In this document: positions 63,175 to 64,000 of the stretch, piece by piece
Numbering within the stretch: the stretch's first letter is position 1
Layout of the letters: every line of letters begins with the position of its first letter
From: a bacterium SCSIO 12741
Lineage (GTDB): Bacteria > Bacteroidota > Bacteroidia > Flavobacteriales_G > Salibacteraceae
NCBI GenBank assembly: GCA_024398055.1
Contig: CP073749.1
Location: forward strand, 3,162,594-3,226,593
DNA: 64,000 nucleotides
Reading direction: 5' to 3'
The notes under the pieces: generated by a model
The model's input: only the letters and a program-made list of their open reading frames with translations
Told to the model about the DNA's origin: nothing
Databases searched by the model: none
Made by a program: the position numbers and the translations under genes

Positions 63175-64000
63175 TTATGCCTTGTTATCTTCCAGGGTTG
63201 GGGCTTCTACCGTTTCCTGGATGCGGTTCAATTTTCCTTTTTCTGCAGCCTTCACGTTGCGATCAATAACATGACCAGGACGACTCCATTTCGGTTTTTC
63301 CTGCATGTTCTCAATCTCGTGCGATTCTTTTTGCTTCTTCACCGGTGCCTTTGGACGAATGTCCAGAATGTCGAACAATACTTGATCGTCGCTTCTTTCC
63401 GGGTTTGGAGTAGTAAGCAGTTTTTCTCCGGCAAAAATGGAGGACGCTCCAGCCATAAAGCAAAGCGTTTGAGCTTCCTGACTCATTTCAGTTCTACCCG
63501 CTGAAAGACGGATCACTGAATTAGGCAGAATCATTCTTGCCGTGGCTACCATTCTCACCAATTCGTGCCATACTACCGGCTGTTGCTCTTCCAGAGGAGT
63601 TCCCTCTACAGCTACCAGTGCATTGATGGGTACGGACTCAGGCTGAGGATTCAATAGTGAAAGTGTATACAACATATCACAACGGTCCTTCTTCGTTTCG
63701 CCCATTCCGATAATTCCACCCGAACAAACCGTTACTCCGGTTTTTCGAACGTTTTCGATCGTATTCAAGCGGTCTTCATAACCACGGGTAGAAATTACTT
63801 TTTTGTAATACTCCTCCGAAGAATCAATATTGTGGTTGTAGGCGTACAAACCGGCGTTGGCCAATCTTTTTGCCTGGTTTTCGGTAATCATTCCCAGGGT
63901 GCAGCATACTTCCATACCCAGTTCATTGACCTTTTCAACCATTTCTACCACCTGATCAAACTCTTCTCCATCCCGAACATTTCTCCAGGCGGCACCCATA
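63175..64000 (-). CDS. bioB: biotin synthase, 5' end beyond the window
   Basis: The visible 275 codons or so cover the middle and C-terminal part of Bio[79 protein letters not shown] and the closing [11 protein letters not shown]. The radical-SAM CxxxCxxC lies upstream of the window. BioB inserts sulfur into dethiobiotin. A basic tail of about 65 residues follows the usual end, longer than in many homologues. The gene leads into DUF4178, a lipoprotein gene and the membrane spermidine-synthase-like gene. Confidence 0.94.
   Translation of the reverse strand, partial: MGAAWRNVRDGEEFDQVVEMVEKVNELGMEVCCTLGMITENQAKRLANAGLYAYNHNIDSSEEYYKKVISTRGYEDRLNTIENVRKTGVTVCSGGIIGMGETKKDRCDMLYTLSLLNPQPESVPINALVAVEGTPLEEQQPVVWHELVRMVATARMILPNSVIRLSAGRTEMSQEAQTLCFMAGASSIFAGEKLLTTPNPERSDDQVLFDILDIRPKAPVKKQKESHEIENMQEKPKWSRPGHVIDRNVKAAEKGKLNRIQETVEAPTLEDNKA

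Overview
The window looks like a core-genome segment of a Bacteroidota bacterium, most likely a marine member of the Flavobacteriales (Cryomorphaceae/Schleiferiaceae-like; the family is inference). The evidence is: Bacteroidota-type -7 promoter boxes (TAnnTTTG) before many genes; type IX secretion (T9SS) signals, with a PorD homologue, a PorE-like protein, one type A cargo and one type B (CHU_C) cargo; a Reg_prop/Y_Y_Y sensor kinase; an RNA polymerase omega subunit of Bacteroidota form; and a complete sodium-pumping Nqr operon.

Layout. 1-6.9 kb: a secreted unknown, an AsmA-like protein with a coiled-coil tail, a PorE-like TPR/PD40/OmpA protein and a DUF4920 lipoprotein, all on plus. 6.9-17.2 kb, minus strand: a split transketolase with a VWA-domain gene between its halves, a LytTR regulator with its propeller kinase, a cysteine-rich T9SS cargo, and a tandem pair of paralogous secreted unknowns. 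17.4-29.5 kb, plus: ychF, parE, a META lipoprotein, a frameshifted MORN/TonB gene, parC with a long Lys/Pro/Ala tail, an S41 peptidase, an OmpA-domain protein and a VOC protein. 29.6-30.9 kb, minus: a serine palmitoyltransferase-like PLP enzyme. 31-39.5 kb, plus: bamD-rpoZ-coaBC-porD, a dimethylformamidase-like lipoprotein, recN, fabI, a methyltransferase and a small membrane protein. 39.5-40.8 kb, minus: a CHU_C protein. 41-49.7 kb: sucC, nqrABCDEF, apbE and a convergent four-cysteine NqrM-like gene. 49.9-57.3 kb: tRNA-Glu, rpsT, radC, a polysaccharide deacetylase, a FemAB-like protein, a DUF1573 protein, yajC, a YbbR protein, coaE and a frameshifted NAD(P)HX repair gene. 57.3-64 kb, minus: a lipoprotein, two FKBP isomerases, a TerB/DnaJ protein, a membrane spermidine-synthase-like protein, a lipoprotein, a DUF4178 protein and the 3' part of bioB.

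How the genes work together. The strongest functional unit is the respiratory Na+ pump: six Nqr subunits, the flavin transferase ApbE that modifies NqrB and NqrC, and a small Cys4 membrane protein that resembles the NqrM maturation factor. Outer-membrane biogenesis and secretion recur (BamD, PorD, PorE-like, AsmA, FKBP chaperones, YajC). ParE and ParC form topoisomerase IV, and two envelope genes lie between them.

No phage, insertion sequence, CRISPR array or recognisable defence system was seen. The points most worth a second look are two single-base lesions in GGGGCTT tracts that break otherwise good genes, the VWA gene inside the transketolase operon, the NqrM-like gene, the tandem unknown paralogues, and a dimethylformamidase-like gene inside an otherwise housekeeping cluster.
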